64,000 nt of DNA. It comes from Ammoniphilus sp. CFH 90114. GTDB lineage: Bacteria > Bacillota > Bacilli > Aneurinibacillales > RAOX-1. The DNA is taken from positions 165,304-229,303 of the forward strand of contig NZ_SDLI01000008.1 in assembly GCF_004123195.1 (NCBI RefSeq), written 5' to 3'. The notes beneath the pieces were generated by a model. That model was not told the DNA's origin, made no database searches, and saw only the letters and a program-made list of their open reading frames with translations. Below are positions 43,588 through 55,517 of the stretch, in pieces; positions within the stretch are counted from its first letter, which is position 1, and each line of letters starts with the position of its first letter. A program made the translations under genes and the position numbers.

Positions 43588-44397
43588 TTACCTCCAGCTT
43601 TTAATGATGATGAAGACCAAGATGAGTAGAACAGCCGTGGCTAATAGAACCAGATCATGCCTAGACCAGGCTAGCTCCCTTAGCTTCGTGCGTCCGATGG
43701 CTCCCCGGTACCCACGAGCCTCCATCGCTAAAGCGAGCTCTTCTGCCCTTCTAAACGCGCTCACAAACAAAGGGATTAATAGGGGAACCATGTTCTTTGC
43801 TCGCTTCAATAAGTTCCCGCTCTCAAAATCTGCCCCTCGGGAAATCTGAGCCTTCATGATCTTATCCGTCTCCTCAATGAGGGTGGGGATAAAACGAAGA
43901 GCAATCGACATCATCATAGCCAAATCATGGGCGGGAAATCCGAATCGAGCCAGAGGCTGAAATAACCGTTCAATCCCGTCGGTTAGGTCAATAGGAGACG
44001 TCGTAAGTGTTAGAAGAGAAGCCATTAACATGAGCAGAATTAAACGCAGGGAAATGACGATCGCTTGCTTAACCCCTTCTTCATGAATCTCGATCCACTT
44101 CCAAGCAAATAGAATGTCCCCGCCTTTAGTTACAAAAAGATGAATAATAACAGTAAGCAGGATGATCCAAATAATCGGCTTCAAGCTTCTAAATAGATAG
44201 CCTGGCGAAATTTGAGAGACGAGAATGGAAGCTAGTACGAATCCGATCAAGAGAGCATAGGAAACAGGCTCCTTGGCCCAAAAGACGAGAACGATAAAAA
44301 ACACAACAAAAATAAGCTTCGCACGAGGATCCAGTCGGTGGACAAAGGACGTTCCCGGGACAAACTGACCGATGGGAATCTGATTTAGGAAGTTCAT
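43588..44397 (-). CDS. ecfT: ECF transporter transmembrane component EcfT
   Basis: 269 residues with about six helices ('LIFVVFFIVLVFWAKEPVSY', 'IIWIILLTVIIHLFVTKGG'). The second EcfT coupling motif Ala-Arg-Gly is seen in 'LALAMEARGYRGAIGRTK'. It couples EcfA1A2 ATPases to vitamin-specific S components encoded elsewhere. The start overlaps the ecfA2 stop (ATGA). Confidence 0.95.
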   Translation of the reverse strand: MNFLNQIPIGQFVPGTSFVHRLDPRAKLIFVVFFIVLVFWAKEPVSYALLIGFVLASILVSQISPGYLFRSLKPIIWIILLTVIIHLFVTKGGDILFAWKWIEIHEEGVKQAIVISLRLILLMLMASLLTLTTSPIDLTDGIERLFQPLARFGFPAHDLAMMMSIALRFIPTLIEETDKIMKAQISRGADFESGNLLKRAKNMVPLLIPLFVSAFRRAEELALAMEARGYRGAIGRTKLRELAWSRHDLVLLATAVLLILVFIIIKSWR

Positions 44398-45260
44398 CGC
44401 TTTGCCACCTTCCTTCGCTTAAGAAGCTCTTCTTCTAGCTTGTTCATCGAAAAGATATTCGTAGGCAGCGGTCGTTCAAGCCCAAGATTTAGTTTTAGAA
44501 TAAATTGCGTAATGTCAGGGAGATCCAGCCCAATCTCTTGAATTTTCTCTCCGTGCTGGAACACTTCTTCCGGAGTTCCTTGTAAGAACACGGTTCCATC
44601 CTTCATGACAACAACTTGATCCGCATATCGAGCCGCATCTTCCATGTTGTGCGTTACAAGTATCGTAGTCCATCCCTCTTGTTTGTGCATTCGGTACAAG
44701 CGTTCGAGGATCTCTTTTTTTCCATGGGGATCAAGACCTGCGGTAGGCTCATCTAAGATCAAGACTTTGGGCTGAAGAGCGAGCACACCCGCGAGAGCCA
44801 CCCGTCTCTTTTGCCCCCCACTAAGGGAAAAAGGCGAAACATCCTTAAACTTCTCATAAGATAGGCCGACGAGCTCCATCGCCTCCTTTACCCTAGCTTT
44901 GATCAGCTCGGCTGGGAGGTCGAAGTTACTGGGTCCGAAGGCAATGTCCTTTTCCACCGTCTCTTCAAACAGTTGATACTCCGGATACTGAAAGACCAGT
45001 CCGACCTTCCGTCTAAGGTCCCTTAGCTTTTGCTTCCTATGACTCGTAATGACCAGATCGCCGACCTGCACTTCTCCTGAAGTTGGGCGCAACAAGCCGT
45101 TAAAATGCTGAACGAGAGTAGACTTCCCCGATCCCGTTTGACCAATAACTGCGGTAAACGTACCAGAGGGAATGTGAAGATCCATGGGATGCAAGGCCAA
45201 ACGTTCAAAAGGCGTTCCTTGTCCGTAAACGTGCGTAAGTTGTCTTACAATAAGGTCCAT
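44394..45260 (-). CDS. ecfA2: ECF transporter ATPase EcfA2
   Basis: About 288 residues of ABC ATPase: Walker A 'IGQTGSGKSTLVQHF', Q-loop 'VFQYPEYQLFEETV', signature 'FSLSGGQKRRVALAGV', Walker B 'VLILDEPTAGLDP'. The ATG at 45260 ('MDLIVRQLTHVYGQG') has GGTGGAGA upstream; the 10-codon extension is read from the end of ecfA1. Overlap with ecfA1 is 16 bases. Confidence 0.96.
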   Translation of the reverse strand: MDLIVRQLTHVYGQGTPFERLALHPMDLHIPSGTFTAVIGQTGSGKSTLVQHFNGLLRPTSGEVQVGDLVITSHRKQKLRDLRRKVGLVFQYPEYQLFEETVEKDIAFGPSNFDLPAELIKARVKEAMELVGLSYEKFKDVSPFSLSGGQKRRVALAGVLALQPKVLILDEPTAGLDPHGKKEILERLYRMHKQEGWTTILVTHNMEDAARYADQVVVMKDGTVFLQGTPEEVFQHGEKIQEIGLDLPDITQFILKLNLGLERPLPTNIFSMNKLEEELLKRRKVAKR

Positions 45261-46069
45261 AATCTCTCCACCAACTGTTGGGGATGCCACACTTCCTCTT
45301 CAATCGCAAAACCACGCTTGCGAAGACGTGCTGCTAGTTCCACAGAAAAAGGAACATCCAACCCGATTCCTTTCAACACATCGATTTCTTTAAAGATCTC
45401 CTGAGGCGAACCTTGTCTGAATATTTGACCGTCGTTCATCACGACGACACGGTCTGAAGACAAAGCTTCTTCTAGATAGTGGGTGATATTTACCACGGTG
45501 ATCCCCTCGTTGCGAAGTTCAGTCACCGTTTTTATCACTTCTTTTCTTCCCATAGGATCCAACATTGCAGTGCTTTCATCCAAAACGACCAGCTTAGGCT
45601 TCATCGCTAAAACCCCGGCAATAGCCACCCTCTGCTTCTGACCTCCAGAGAGACGATGAGGTTCTCGATCACGATAGTCCCACATCCCCACTTGGCGCAA
45701 GGCTTTCTCCATGCGGGACATCATATCTTCACGAGGAACACCGAGATTCTCTAATCCAAAAGCCACATCATCCAGAACAGTTGGCGCAACAAATTGATTA
45801 TCCGGATTTTGAAAGACCATCCCTACGCGCTGACGGATCTTCCAGATATCCTGGTCCACACTTGTAGCTAATTCCCCATCTACGACGACCTTCCCTTTTG
45901 TCGGCAGCAGTAGACCGTTCATATGCTTTGCTAGGGTAGATTTCCCGGAACCATTGTGTCCAATAATCGTTAGGAACTCCCCTTCATAGATGGAGAGATC
46001 AATTCCTTTTAGAATTTCTACCTCTGGTTGATTGGGAAAAGAGAAATAGACTTGTTTGAAGCGAATCAT
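45245..46069 (-). CDS. ecfA1: ECF transporter ATPase EcfA1
   Basis: 274 residues: Walker A 'IGHNGSGKSTLAKHM', Q-loop 'VFQNPDNQFVAPTV', signature 'HRLSGGQKQRVAIAGV', Walker B 'LVVLDESTAMLDP', with Asp-Glu-Ser in place of Asp-Glu-Pro as usual for EcfA1. First gene of ecfA1-ecfA2-ecfT-truA, after the rplQ terminator. Confidence 0.96.
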   Translation of the reverse strand: MIRFKQVYFSFPNQPEVEILKGIDLSIYEGEFLTIIGHNGSGKSTLAKHMNGLLLPTKGKVVVDGELATSVDQDIWKIRQRVGMVFQNPDNQFVAPTVLDDVAFGLENLGVPREDMMSRMEKALRQVGMWDYRDREPHRLSGGQKQRVAIAGVLAMKPKLVVLDESTAMLDPMGRKEVIKTVTELRNEGITVVNITHYLEEALSSDRVVVMNDGQIFRQGSPQEIFKEIDVLKGIGLDVPFSVELAARLRKRGFAIEEEVWHPQQLVERLWTLL

Positions 46070-46098
46070 AGAGGATTCACTCCCTTCTTTTTACATAC

Positions 46099-46147
46099 AA
46101 AAAAAGGGCACAGAATCAGAATCAAGGTATCCCTTAGATTCTGCCCC
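46099..46147 (-). terminator. Terminator after rplQ
   Basis: Minus strand hairpin GGGC-AGAATC / GATTCT-(GT)-GCCC followed by TTTTTTTG, 23 bp past the rplQ stop. It separates the alpha operon from the ECF genes, probably with some readthrough. Confidence 0.8.
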
Positions 46148-46169
46148 ACCCTTTTTGGTCAATCCAGTA

Positions 46170-46532
46170 TTAAACAAGCTCCAAATAAACCATAGGTGCA
46201 CCGTCTCCACGGCGAGGCCCAAGCTTAAGGATGCGAGTGTAACCACCGTTACGCTCAGCAAAACGAGGAGCGATGTCATCGAATAATTTTTGAACTGCGT
46301 CTTGTCCGGATTCAGCATTAGCAACCTCAGCGCGAACAAATGCAGCAACTTGACGGCGAGCATGAAGATCTCCACGCTTTGCCAAAGTGATTAATTTTTC
46401 AGCGATAGAACGGACTTCCTTCGCCTTTGTTTCAGTAGTTTCAATACGCTCATTAATGAACAAATCCGTTACTAAATCACGGAATAATGCTTTACGAGCG
46501 GAAGACCTACGGCCTAACTTAGAGTATGCCAT
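46170..46532 (-). CDS. rplQ: 50S ribosomal protein L17
   Basis: 120 residues, '[20 protein letters not shown]' and '[20 protein letters not shown]'. Lies near the peptide exit. Follows rpoA by 27 bp. Confidence 0.98.
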   Translation of the reverse strand: MAYSKLGRRSSARKALFRDLVTDLFINERIETTETKAKEVRSIAEKLITLAKRGDLHARRQVAAFVRAEVANAESGQDAVQKLFDDIAPRFAERNGGYTRILKLGPRRGDGAPMVYLELV

Positions 46533-46559
46533 TTAGATTCCCTCCCTTTTACTTGTGAA

Positions 46560-47504
46560 CTAATCATCTTGTCGTAGGGAAAGACCAAGTTCGGCGAGCT
46601 TTTCTTGTACTTCCTCTAACGACTTACGTCCAAGATTGCGGACTTTCATCATATCTTCTTCCGTTTTCATGGTCAGCTCTTGAACGCTGTTTATGCCTGC
46701 CCGTTTTAAGCAGTTATAAGAACGAACAGAAAGATCTAGTTCTTCGATCGTCATCTCGAGAACTTTTTCCTTTTTGTCTTCTTCTTTTTCTACCATGATT
46801 TCAGCATCTTTTGCCTCATCAGTTAATCCAACGAACAAGTTCAAATGCTCGTTAAGGATCTTAGCCCCAAGGCTAACTGCTTCTTCTGGGCGGATGCTTC
46901 CATCCGTCCAAACTTCTAACGTTAACTTATCATAGTTAGTTACTTGCCCTACACGGGTGTTCTCCACTTGATAGTTTACGCGAGAAATTGGCGTATAGAT
47001 AGAATCGATGGCGATGACACCAATTGGCTGATCTAGATCTTTGTTCTGATCTGCCGGTACATATCCACGACCACGGTTGGCCTTTAAGCGGATGTGTAGA
47101 CGTGCATCATCTTCCAACGTAGCGATATGCAAATCTGGATTCAAAATTTCAACATCGCTATCTGCACGAATGTCTCCAGCTTTCACGTCACCAATACCTT
47201 CGGCATCGATTTCGAGATACTTGACTTCATCAGAGTGAATTTTCAAGGAAAGCTGTTTGATATTAAGGATAATTTGAGTCGTATCTTCGACTACTCCTTC
47301 AATCGTAGAGAACTCATGCAAAACTCCGTCGATCTGTACACTCGTGATAGCAGCACCTGGTAGAGAAGAAAGTAAAATACGACGTAAGGAGTTTCCTAAT
47401 GTTGTACCATAACCACGCTCTAGCGGTTCTACGACAAACTTACCATAGGTAGCATTATCATTAACTTCTACCACTTCTATTTTAGGCTTTTCTATTTCGA
47501 TCAT
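46560..47504 (-). CDS. rpoA: RNA polymerase alpha subunit
   Basis: 314 residues from the ATG at 47504 ('[16 protein letters not shown]'), which has a GGAGGG site. The 28-codon upstream extension is not conserved. The N-domain holds '[20 protein letters not shown]'; the C-domain '[16 protein letters not shown]'-type helix reads '[20 protein letters not shown]' and '[15 protein letters not shown]', which bind UP elements and activators. Confidence 0.98.
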   Translation of the reverse strand: MIEIEKPKIEVVEVNDNATYGKFVVEPLERGYGTTLGNSLRRILLSSLPGAAITSVQIDGVLHEFSTIEGVVEDTTQIILNIKQLSLKIHSDEVKYLEIDAEGIGDVKAGDIRADSDVEILNPDLHIATLEDDARLHIRLKANRGRGYVPADQNKDLDQPIGVIAIDSIYTPISRVNYQVENTRVGQVTNYDKLTLEVWTDGSIRPEEAVSLGAKILNEHLNLFVGLTDEAKDAEIMVEKEEDKKEKVLEMTIEELDLSVRSYNCLKRAGINSVQELTMKTEEDMMKVRNLGRKSLEEVQEKLAELGLSLRQDD

Positions 47505-47740
47505 ATCCAAACCCTCCTTCAAACGTCGAAAATTCCGGCAGCGAAGTACGGGGACCGTAGGCATGGCACGGATCCTTACCTGCCCCACAACCGGAATTCC
47601 CCTTCGGCGGTTACCAAGTATATCGCAACCTAAGTTTGCTACCCGTTCTCATGCATTTTTAGGCAAAATGCACTACATGAATCCAGTATAGACAGAGAAC
47701 GTATTGTTTAAACTTCTAACTTGCGAAAAAATCCGCCAAA

Positions 47741-48139
47741 TTAGACACGACGACGTTTTGGTGGACGGCAACCATTGTGAGGAATAGGAGTAACATCTTT
47801 AATCATGTTAACTTCTAGACCAGCAGCTTGTAGAGAACGAATTGCAGCTTCACGACCAGATCCTGGTCCTTTAACCGTTACTTCAACAGCCTTCATACCA
47901 TGTTCCATAGCTGTTCTTGCGGCTTGCTCAGCAGCCATTTGCGCAGCGAACGGAGTGCTCTTACGAGATCCTTTAAAACCAAGACCACCAGCACTTGCCC
48001 AAGAAATGGTGTTACCATGCGGGTCAGTGATTGTAACGATGGTGTTATTGAAAGTAGAGCGGATATGAGCTACACCAGATTCGATATTTTTTCTGTCACG
48101 ACGCTTAGTACGTGTAACAGCTGTTTTTCTTTTCGCCAT
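47741..48139 (-). CDS. rpsK: 30S ribosomal protein S11
   Basis: 132 residues, '[20 protein letters not shown]' and the C-terminal '[16 protein letters not shown]'. It forms the platform near the mRNA exit. The 236-bp spacer to rpoA has no obvious terminator. Confidence 0.98.
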   Translation of the reverse strand: MAKRKTAVTRTKRRDRKNIESGVAHIRSTFNNTIVTITDPHGNTISWASAGGLGFKGSRKSTPFAAQMAAEQAARTAMEHGMKAVEVTVKGPGSGREAAIRSLQAAGLEVNMIKDVTPIPHNGCRPPKRRRV

Positions 48140-48156
48140 TTATTGATTTACCTCCT

Positions 48157-48525
48157 TTACTTCTTCTTATTAGCGATTGTACGACGAGGACCTTTACGCG
48201 TTCTAGCATTCGTCTTAGAACGTTGTCCGCGTACAGGCAATCCACGACGGTGACGAACTCCACGGTAAGAACCGATCTCGATCAAACGCTTGATGTTAAG
48301 AGAGATTTCACGACGAAGATCCCCTTCAACTTTTACGTTCTTATCGATATACTCACGAAGTTTAGCCACTTCTTCTTCTGTTAGATCACGAACACGAGTT
48401 TGCTCGCTGATTCCAGTGGAAGCAAGAATTTGACCTGCAGTAGAACGTCCGATACCAAAAATGTAAGTTAATGCGATTTCCACGCGCTTTTCACGTGGTA
48501 AGTCAACTCCCGCGATACGGGCCAT
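48157..48525 (-). CDS. rpsM: 30S ribosomal protein S13
   Basis: 122 residues, '[20 protein letters not shown]' and basic tail '[20 protein letters not shown]'. Head protein contacting the large subunit and P-site tRNA. Confidence 0.98.
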   Translation of the reverse strand: MARIAGVDLPREKRVEIALTYIFGIGRSTAGQILASTGISEQTRVRDLTEEEVAKLREYIDKNVKVEGDLRREISLNIKRLIEIGSYRGVRHRRGLPVRGQRSKTNARTRKGPRRTIANKKK

Positions 48526-48546
48526 ACGTTGACACCTCCTTCAGTA

Positions 48547-48702
<156 letters not shown>

Positions 48703-48793
48703 CTACCAACACGGGAGTAATTGTTGTGCCGCGTGCGCGGCCCTCCTCTGACGCTTCTTTCTACGCCGAACTGGGTTCATAGAGAAGCAATCA

Positions 48794-49012
48794 CTACTTA
48801 AAACGATACGTAATTCGACCTCGAGTTAAATCATAAGGAGATAGCTCTACGGTTACCTTATCTCCCGGGAGAATACGGATGAAGTGCATACGGATTTTTC
48901 CGGATACGTGGGCTAAGATCTTATGTCCGTTCTCAAGTTCCACTCTAAACATCGCGTTTGGCAACGGCTCAATGACCGTACCTTCCACTTCGATTACATC
49001 TTCTTTAGCCAT
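48794..49012 (-). CDS. infA: Translation initiation factor IF-1
   Basis: 72 residues, S1-like barrel: '[20 protein letters not shown]' and '[20 protein letters not shown]'. Binds the 30S A site during initiation. 130-bp gap to rpmJ. Confidence 0.98.
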   Translation of the reverse strand: MAKEDVIEVEGTVIEPLPNAMFRVELENGHKILAHVSGKIRMHFIRILPGDKVTVELSPYDLTRGRITYRFK

Positions 49013-49018
49013 AGGGAT

Positions 49019-49330
49019 TCACTCTCCTTTGCTTTGTTCTTCCAATTGGGTCTCAAGAAACTTATTCATTGCATATCTTAACTTGCTGTTGGATACTCTC
49101 CCCGTATCAAGAAGGCTCTGACGCACTTCCTGAGATACGTAATCCATAAACTTCAAGTGAAGCACATTTTTCTTTTTTGGACGATCGAACTTCCGTTTAT
49201 CCCCGTCAGCAACGAGAATATACCGTTCGTCAATCTGACCGATCACGAAGGCATACTTCTGTCCATCTCGCCCTTTCAAGATCTGTACAACTTGACCGAC
49301 ACACGACGGCGTCTCGGAATCATTCACCAT
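49019..49330 (-). CDS. KOW-domain RNA-binding protein (L14e-like)
   Basis: 103 residues with an N-terminal KOW barrel ('CVGQVVQILKGRDGQKYAFV', 'GQIDERYILVADGDKRKFDR') and a helical C-terminus ('EVRQSLLDTGRVSNSKLRYA'). It resembles the L14e/L6e/L27e-like protein located between map and infA in Bacillales. A ribosome-associated role is likely but unproven. Confidence 0.8.
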   Translation of the reverse strand: MVNDSETPSCVGQVVQILKGRDGQKYAFVIGQIDERYILVADGDKRKFDRPKKKNVLHLKFMDYVSQEVRQSLLDTGRVSNSKLRYAMNKFLETQLEEQSKGE

Positions 49331-49344
49331 GGATCACCTTTCGC

Positions 49345-50090
49345 TTAGGGCCTTGTCAATATCTCATAGCCATCTTCCGTAATCGCGATGGTATGTTCAT
49401 AGTGCGCACACAGAGAATGATCTACCGTGACTACAGTCCAATTATCCTCTAATGTACGAACATAACGCTCACCCGCATTAACCATTGGTTCTATTGCTAG
49501 AACCATCCCTGGCTTCAACCGTGGTCCTCTCTCAGGAGGTCCATAGTTAGGGATCTGTGGATCTTCATGCAAGTTCCGTCCAATTCCATGCCCTACGTAC
49601 TCACGGACGATGGAGAAGCCATGAGCCTCTGCATACGCCTGAACAGCATGAGAAATATTTGACAATCTAGCACCTGGAACAGCTTGTTCTAGACCCTTAT
49701 ACAGGGATTGTTCCGTAACCTCCATAAGCTTCTTCGCTTGGTCGGTTATCGTACCCACTGCATAAGTCCATGCAGAATCTCCATGATATCCTTTGTACTC
49801 CGCGCCGATGTCGACACTAATAATATCGCCATCCTGCAACGCTCGATTGCCTGGAATACCATGAACAAGTTCTTGATTCACGGAAGTACAAATGCTCCCG
49901 GAGAATCCACCATAGCCTTTAAAAGAAGGTATGGCACCCATGCTACGGATAAATTGATCCGCCAAATCATCTAACTCTCGGGTAGTAATACCTGGTCGAA
50001 TTGATTTGGCAAGCTCTTGGTGCGTTAAAGCAACGATACGTCCAGCTTCACGCATGATCTCAAGCTCTGCTTTTGACTTGCAAATGATCA

Positions 50091-50091
<1 letters not shown>
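49345..50091 (-). CDS. map: Methionine aminopeptidase type I
   Basis: 248 residues. Metal ligands lie in '[20 protein letters not shown]' (two Asp), '[15 protein letters not shown]' (His), '[12 protein letters not shown]' (Glu) and the C-terminal '[12 protein letters not shown]' (Glu). It removes initiator Met. One-base overlap with adk (TAATG). Confidence 0.97.
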
Positions 50092-50762
<671 letters not shown>

Positions 50763-50782
50763 CTATCGGCAAAAAACGTTAG

Positions 50783-52075
50783 TTACTTAATAAAGCCCTG
50801 ATAATGACGCTTTATTAACTGACTTTCAATTTGTTTCATCGTATCTAATACTACACCAATTACAATCAGTAGGGAAGTTCCACCAATTTGAACTTGTTGG
50901 GGAAGATTACTCATAGCAGTAAAGATAACCGGTAAGATCGATATCAGTGCTAAGAAAATCGCTCCCGCCAACGTAAGGCGATTCAGAGTACGAGTTATAA
51001 ATTGAACCGTTGTTTTACCTGGACGTATACCCGGAATGTAACCTCCGTTTTTCTTCATATTGTCAGCCATTTGCATCGGATTAATCTGCACGAAGGTGTA
51101 GAAGAATGTGAATCCAATGATTAACAATACGTATAGGAACATCCCTAAAGGAGCACGGTAGTCAAAGTTCGTGATGATCCAATCTGCAATTCCGTTACCA
51201 GCCCAGAAGTTTGCAATGGTCGGTGGAAACACAATCAGTGAAATCGCAAAGATGACAGGCATTACTCCAGCTGCATTTACTTTTAAAGGAATATGAGTGG
51301 ATTGACCACCATACATTCTGCGACCTACAACGCGCTTGGCGTATTGAACAGGGATCTTACGAATCCCTTGTTGTACGAAGATAACTCCTACAATGATCGC
51401 AATAAGAACAAGTAGGATGACTAAAAGTTTTAAAGCATGGAGGAAAATCGCATCTCCGGCGTTAAAGAATTCAGCGGCATAGATCGCGCGGACTCCATCA
51501 GGAATACTTGCAATAATACCAGCCGTAATGATAATCGAAATACCATTACCAATTCCATACTCGGTGATTTGTTCTCCTAACCACATGAGAAAAGCAGTTC
51601 CAGCCGTTAAAGTAATCGCAATTAGCAGATAGGTCGATACACTAGGATCAACAACTAATCCCGGGTATAAGTTATTAAACCCGAAGGATAAACCAATAGC
51701 TTGGATAAACCCTAGAATAATCGTCCCGTATCTAGTTAATTGAGCGATTTTTCGGCGACCTGCTTCTCCTTCCTTAGCCCACTCTGTGAACTTAGGTACA
51801 ACATCCATTGATAGCAACTGCATGATAATTGAGGCCGTAATGTAAGGCATAATCCCCATCGCAAAGATAGAGAAATTCTGCAACGCACCACCTGAGAATG
51901 TGTTCAGGAAGCCGAAGATGTTATTTTGCTCTCCAAAGGCTTCCAACAGAGACACATTAATATTCGGTACTGGCACGTGTGCTCCAATTCTAAAGACGAC
52001 GAGCATCAAGAGGGTGAAAATCACCTTCCGACGCAAGTCGCCAATCTTGAATATGTTGGAGAGGGTGCCAAACAT
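50783..52075 (-). CDS. secY: Protein translocase subunit SecY
   Basis: 430 residues with ten membrane helices; 'VIFTLLMLVVFRIGAHVPVP', plug-region 'NTFSGGALQNFSIFAMGIMP' and cytosolic loop 'AKRVVGRRMYGGQSTHIPLK'. It forms the channel with SecE and SecG. The start overlaps the rplO stop by one base. Confidence 0.98.
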   Translation of the reverse strand: MFGTLSNIFKIGDLRRKVIFTLLMLVVFRIGAHVPVPNINVSLLEAFGEQNNIFGFLNTFSGGALQNFSIFAMGIMPYITASIIMQLLSMDVVPKFTEWAKEGEAGRRKIAQLTRYGTIILGFIQAIGLSFGFNNLYPGLVVDPSVSTYLLIAITLTAGTAFLMWLGEQITEYGIGNGISIIITAGIIASIPDGVRAIYAAEFFNAGDAIFLHALKLLVILLVLIAIIVGVIFVQQGIRKIPVQYAKRVVGRRMYGGQSTHIPLKVNAAGVMPVIFAISLIVFPPTIANFWAGNGIADWIITNFDYRAPLGMFLYVLLIIGFTFFYTFVQINPMQMADNMKKNGGYIPGIRPGKTTVQFITRTLNRLTLAGAIFLALISILPVIFTAMSNLPQQVQIGGTSLLIVIGVVLDTMKQIESQLIKRHYQGFIK

Positions 52076-52515
52076 TAGATCACCTCAGTTTTACCGCCAG
52101 CAGCTTCGATCTTTTCAATGGCAGATTGAGAGAATTTGTTTGCCTTCACTGTTAAAGCGACAGTAAGTTCTCCATTGCCTAGGATTTTCACTCCGTCCTT
52201 CAAGCTGCTGATTACTCCTGTTTCCAAGAGAATCTCTGGAGTGACTTCTGTGTTCGCTTCAAAGCGATTTAATCTGTCAAGGTTCACTTCTGCGTACTCT
52301 ACGCGATTAGGATTCGTAAATCCACGCTTAGGCAGACGACGGTAAAGTGGGTTTTGTCCCCCTTCGAATCCTGGACGAACACCACCGCCGGAACGAGCCT
52401 TTTGACCTTTATGACCACGTCCTGCAGTTTTACCCCATCCAGAACTAGTTCCGCGTCCAACGCGTTTGCGCTCTTTACGAGATCCTTCAGCTGGTTTCAA
52501 TTCGTGTAGCTTCAT
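52075..52515 (-). CDS. rplO: 50S ribosomal protein L15
   Basis: 146 residues, '[20 protein letters not shown]' and Gly-rich '[20 protein letters not shown]'. Late assembly protein. Confidence 0.98.
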   Translation of the reverse strand: MKLHELKPAEGSRKERKRVGRGTSSGWGKTAGRGHKGQKARSGGGVRPGFEGGQNPLYRRLPKRGFTNPNRVEYAEVNLDRLNRFEANTEVTPEILLETGVISSLKDGVKILGNGELTVALTVKANKFSQSAIEKIEAAGGKTEVI

Positions 52516-52558
52516 GATCGCACCTCCTCTTGCTTGCTTTAAACTATATTAACGAACT

Positions 52559-52738
52559 TTACGCTTCTGTAACTTCAACCAAATGCTTCACTTTTTCAAC
52601 CATTCCGCGGATGGAAGCATTGTCTTCCTTCTCAACGGTTTGGTGGATCTTGCGAAGACCAAGAGCTTCAACCGTAGCTTTTTGATCCTGCGGACGGCCG
52701 ATTAAACTTCTCTTGAGGGTGATCTTCAATGTAGCCAT
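52559..52738 (-). CDS. rpmD: 50S ribosomal protein L30
   Basis: 59 residues: '[20 protein letters not shown]', '[20 protein letters not shown]', ending '[13 protein letters not shown]'. A GGAGGG site precedes the ATG. Sits between rpsE and rplO as always. Confidence 0.96.
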   Translation of the reverse strand: MATLKITLKRSLIGRPQDQKATVEALGLRKIHQTVEKEDNASIRGMVEKVKHLVEVTEA

Positions 52739-52753
52739 GTCTGATTTTCCCTC

Positions 52754-53251
52754 CTATTTCAACAACTCAGCTACAGTTTTTCCGCGAAGCTTAGCCACTT
52801 GTTCTGCAGTCTTCAGACGGCTAAGTCCTTCTAACGTAGCATTTACCATGTTGATTGGATTGTTTGTTCCTAGAGACTTACTTAATACGTCACCTACACC
52901 AGCCAACTCAAGAACCGCACGAACCGGTCCTCCAGCGATTACTCCTGTACCAGGTGCAGCAGGCTTCATTAATACGTGACCTGCGCCAAAGCGTCCAGAA
53001 ATTTGGTGAGGTAATGTTGTTCCTCTTAAAGGAACCTTAATCAAGTTTTTCTTTGCATCATCGATTGCTTTACGGATCGCATCTGGAACCTCGGAAGCTT
53101 TACCCATTCCAGCGCCAACATGTCCGTTCTTATCGCCAACCACAACTAGTGCGCTAAAGCTGAAACGACGTCCGCCTTTTACAACTTTAGATACACGGTT
53201 AATGGCTACTACTTTCTCTTCTAGCTCAAGACCGCTAGCGTCAATACGCAT
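52754..53251 (-). CDS. rpsE: 30S ribosomal protein S5
   Basis: 165 residues with '[20 protein letters not shown]' (ram/spectinomycin loop) and '[20 protein letters not shown]'. Contributes to decoding accuracy. Confidence 0.98.
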   Translation of the reverse strand: MRIDASGLELEEKVVAINRVSKVVKGGRRFSFSALVVVGDKNGHVGAGMGKASEVPDAIRKAIDDAKKNLIKVPLRGTTLPHQISGRFGAGHVLMKPAAPGTGVIAGGPVRAVLELAGVGDVLSKSLGTNNPINMVNATLEGLSRLKTAEQVAKLRGKTVAELLK

Positions 53252-53329
53252 ATTTTTCCCTCCTCTTGTAAGAGATCACCAAATGTTGCTCATAAGATGA
53301 TAGATTGCCCGAGTAACCGGGCACGGAGA

Positions 53330-53698
53330 TTAGAACTTCAAACCAGCTTCACGAGCTGCTTCTGCAAGAGATTTTACACGTCCATGATAAAGGTATCCTC
53401 CACGGTCGAAAACCACTTCAGTAACTCCCTTATCAGCTGCTCTCTTCGCTACTAATTCTCCAACTTTTTGTGCAGCATCCGCATTTCCACCGTGTCCTAC
53501 AGCATCTTTAAGCTCAGGATCCATAGTAGAAGCAGAAGCCAAGGTTACACCACTCGCATCATCAATAACTTGTGCATAGATATGCTTCGAAGAACGGAAT
53601 ACGTTCAAACGAGGACGAGCTGCTGTACCTTGAAGCTTATTGCGAACACGATAGTGTCTTTTCTTTCTGATCTTGTTCTTATCAGGTTTCGCAATCAT
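53330..53698 (-). CDS. rplR: 50S ribosomal protein L18
   Basis: 122 residues, '[20 protein letters not shown]' and '[20 protein letters not shown]'. Binds 5S rRNA with L5. Confidence 0.98.
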   Translation of the reverse strand: MIAKPDKNKIRKKRHYRVRNKLQGTAARPRLNVFRSSKHIYAQVIDDASGVTLASASTMDPELKDAVGHGGNADAAQKVGELVAKRAADKGVTEVVFDRGGYLYHGRVKSLAEAAREAGLKF

Positions 53699-53729
53699 CT
53701 TGGTCGCTCCTTTCTTCGGCTAACTAGCC

Positions 53730-54272
53730 TTATTTCTTCTTACCAGTCTTACCTTCTTTACGGCGTACACGTTCGCCTTCATAACGGATACCTTTACCCT
53801 TATAAGGCTCAGGCTCACGTACAGAACGGATTTCCGCAGCAATTTGACCCACGCGCTCTTTGTCGATTCCTTTAACAATGATCTTAGTCGGAGCAGGTAA
53901 ATCGAATTCGATTCCTTCTTCAGGAGTAATCTCAACTGGGTGAGACTTACCAACGCTAAGAGTAAGCTTGTTACCAGCTTTAGCAGCACGGTATCCAACC
54001 CCAACCATTTCAAGGTTCTTAGCAAAACCGTTAGTTACACCTTCCACCATGTTAGAAATTACACTACGAGTCGTTCCGTGTAATGCACGGTGAATTTTAT
54101 TATCAGAAGGTCTAGTTACGTTCAACTCGTTGCCTTCAACAGAGATATCAAGATCTTGGTTGAATTGACGCGCAAGTTGTCCTTTAGGACCTTTTACAGT
54201 TACAAAGTTGTTATCAATAGTAACAGTAACCCCTTCAGGGATGATTACTGGTTTCTTACCAACACGAGACAT
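53730..54272 (-). CDS. rplF: 50S ribosomal protein L6
   Basis: 180 residues, '[20 protein letters not shown]' and C-terminal '[20 protein letters not shown]'. Near the factor-binding site. Confidence 0.98.
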   Translation of the reverse strand: MSRVGKKPVIIPEGVTVTIDNNFVTVKGPKGQLARQFNQDLDISVEGNELNVTRPSDNKIHRALHGTTRSVISNMVEGVTNGFAKNLEMVGVGYRAAKAGNKLTLSVGKSHPVEITPEEGIEFDLPAPTKIIVKGIDKERVGQIAAEIRSVREPEPYKGKGIRYEGERVRRKEGKTGKKK

Positions 54273-54302
54273 CGTTACACCTCCATTCTTGTTCTCGATG
54301 TA

Positions 54303-54701
54303 TTACCAAACGTAAGCTAATACTTCTCCACCTGTTTGAGAAGCACGTGCTTGCTTATCAGTAAGGATACCGTTAGAAGTTGAAAGAATAGCGATACCAA
54401 GTCCGCCTAGTACGCGAGGAACTTCATTTTTCTTCGCATAAACGCGCAATCCTGGCTTACTGATTCTCTTCAATCCGCTGATTACGAATTCATTGTCGGC
54501 ACCATACTTAAGGAAAATACGGATGATACCTTGTTTGCTATCATCGATAAACTCTACATCACGAACGAAGCCCTCTTCTTTAAGGATTCGAGCGATTTCC
54601 TTCTTCACATTAGAAGCAGGAACCTCCAGTTTTTCGTGACGAGCCATGTTCGCATTACGAATGCGAGTTAACATATCTGCAATTGGATCTGTCATCGTCA
54701 T
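54303..54701 (-). CDS. rpsH: 30S ribosomal protein S8
   Basis: 132 residues, '[20 protein letters not shown]' and '[20 protein letters not shown]'. Binds the central domain of 16S rRNA. Confidence 0.98.
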   Translation of the reverse strand: MTMTDPIADMLTRIRNANMARHEKLEVPASNVKKEIARILKEEGFVRDVEFIDDSKQGIIRIFLKYGADNEFVISGLKRISKPGLRVYAKKNEVPRVLGGLGIAILSTSNGILTDKQARASQTGGEVLAYVW

Positions 54702-54731
54702 GTTTTAAAACCTCCTTCCCATAACCCGGGT

Positions 54732-54917
54732 TTACCAACTTGCTTTCTTTACTCCAGGAAGTTGGCCTTTGTAAGCCAATTCGCGGAAGCAGATACGGCA
54801 AAGTTGAAATTTACGCAATACAGAGTGAGGACGTCCGCAACGTTCGCAACGTGTGTATGCACGTACTTTGAACTTCGGGTCCCGCTGTTGCTTAATTACC
54901 ATTGCTTTTTTTGCCAC
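54732..54917 (-). CDS. rpsN: 30S ribosomal protein S14, zinc-binding type
   Basis: 61 residues, the short zinc form with Cys-x2-Cys...Cys-x2-Cys ('[20 protein letters not shown]', '[14 protein letters not shown]'). The zinc-free paralogue, if present, is elsewhere. Confidence 0.98.
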   Translation of the reverse strand: MAKKAMVIKQQRDPKFKVRAYTRCERCGRPHSVLRKFQLCRICFRELAYKGQLPGVKKASW

Positions 54918-54948
54918 TGTTTTCCCTCCTCGTTTGAGTAATTGGGAT

Positions 54949-55491
54949 CTATTTTCTGAAAGGCATGCCTAATTGAGTCAATAGTTCACGAGCTTCTTCA
55001 TCCGTGTTTGCAGTTGTTACGAACACGATGTCCATTCCACGAATCTTATCCACTTTATCGTACTCGATTTCAGGGAAGATTAACTGCTCTTTAAGACCTA
55101 AAGTGTAGTTTCCGCGGCCATCGAAAGCCTTATCGGAAATCCCACGGAAGTCACGAACACGCGGTAATGAAACGTTGAAAAGCTTATCCATGAAGTGATA
55201 CATACGCTCACCACGAAGAGTTACTTTAGTACCGATAGGCATTCCTTCACGAAGACGGAAACCAGCGATAGATTTCTTCGCGCGAGTTACTACTGGCTTT
55301 TGGCCAGTGATCGCTGTTAAGTCAGCTACAGCACCGTCCAACGCTTTTGCGTTAGCTACAGCTTCACCAACACCCATGTTAATGACGATCTTTTCTATTT
55401 TAGGAACCTGCATGATGGAATTGTAACCGAACTTAGACATTAATGCAGGAACAATCTTGTCTTTATACAAGTCATTTAGTCTAGCTGCCAT
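54949..55491 (-). CDS. rplE: 50S ribosomal protein L5
   Basis: 180 residues, '[20 protein letters not shown]', '[20 protein letters not shown]' and '[20 protein letters not shown]'. Binds 5S rRNA and contacts P-site tRNA. Confidence 0.98.
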   Translation of the reverse strand: MAARLNDLYKDKIVPALMSKFGYNSIMQVPKIEKIVINMGVGEAVANAKALDGAVADLTAITGQKPVVTRAKKSIAGFRLREGMPIGTKVTLRGERMYHFMDKLFNVSLPRVRDFRGISDKAFDGRGNYTLGLKEQLIFPEIEYDKVDKIRGMDIVFVTTANTDEEARELLTQLGMPFRK

Positions 55492-55517
55492 ATACTTGGC
55501 CCTCCTTTCTCACCTGA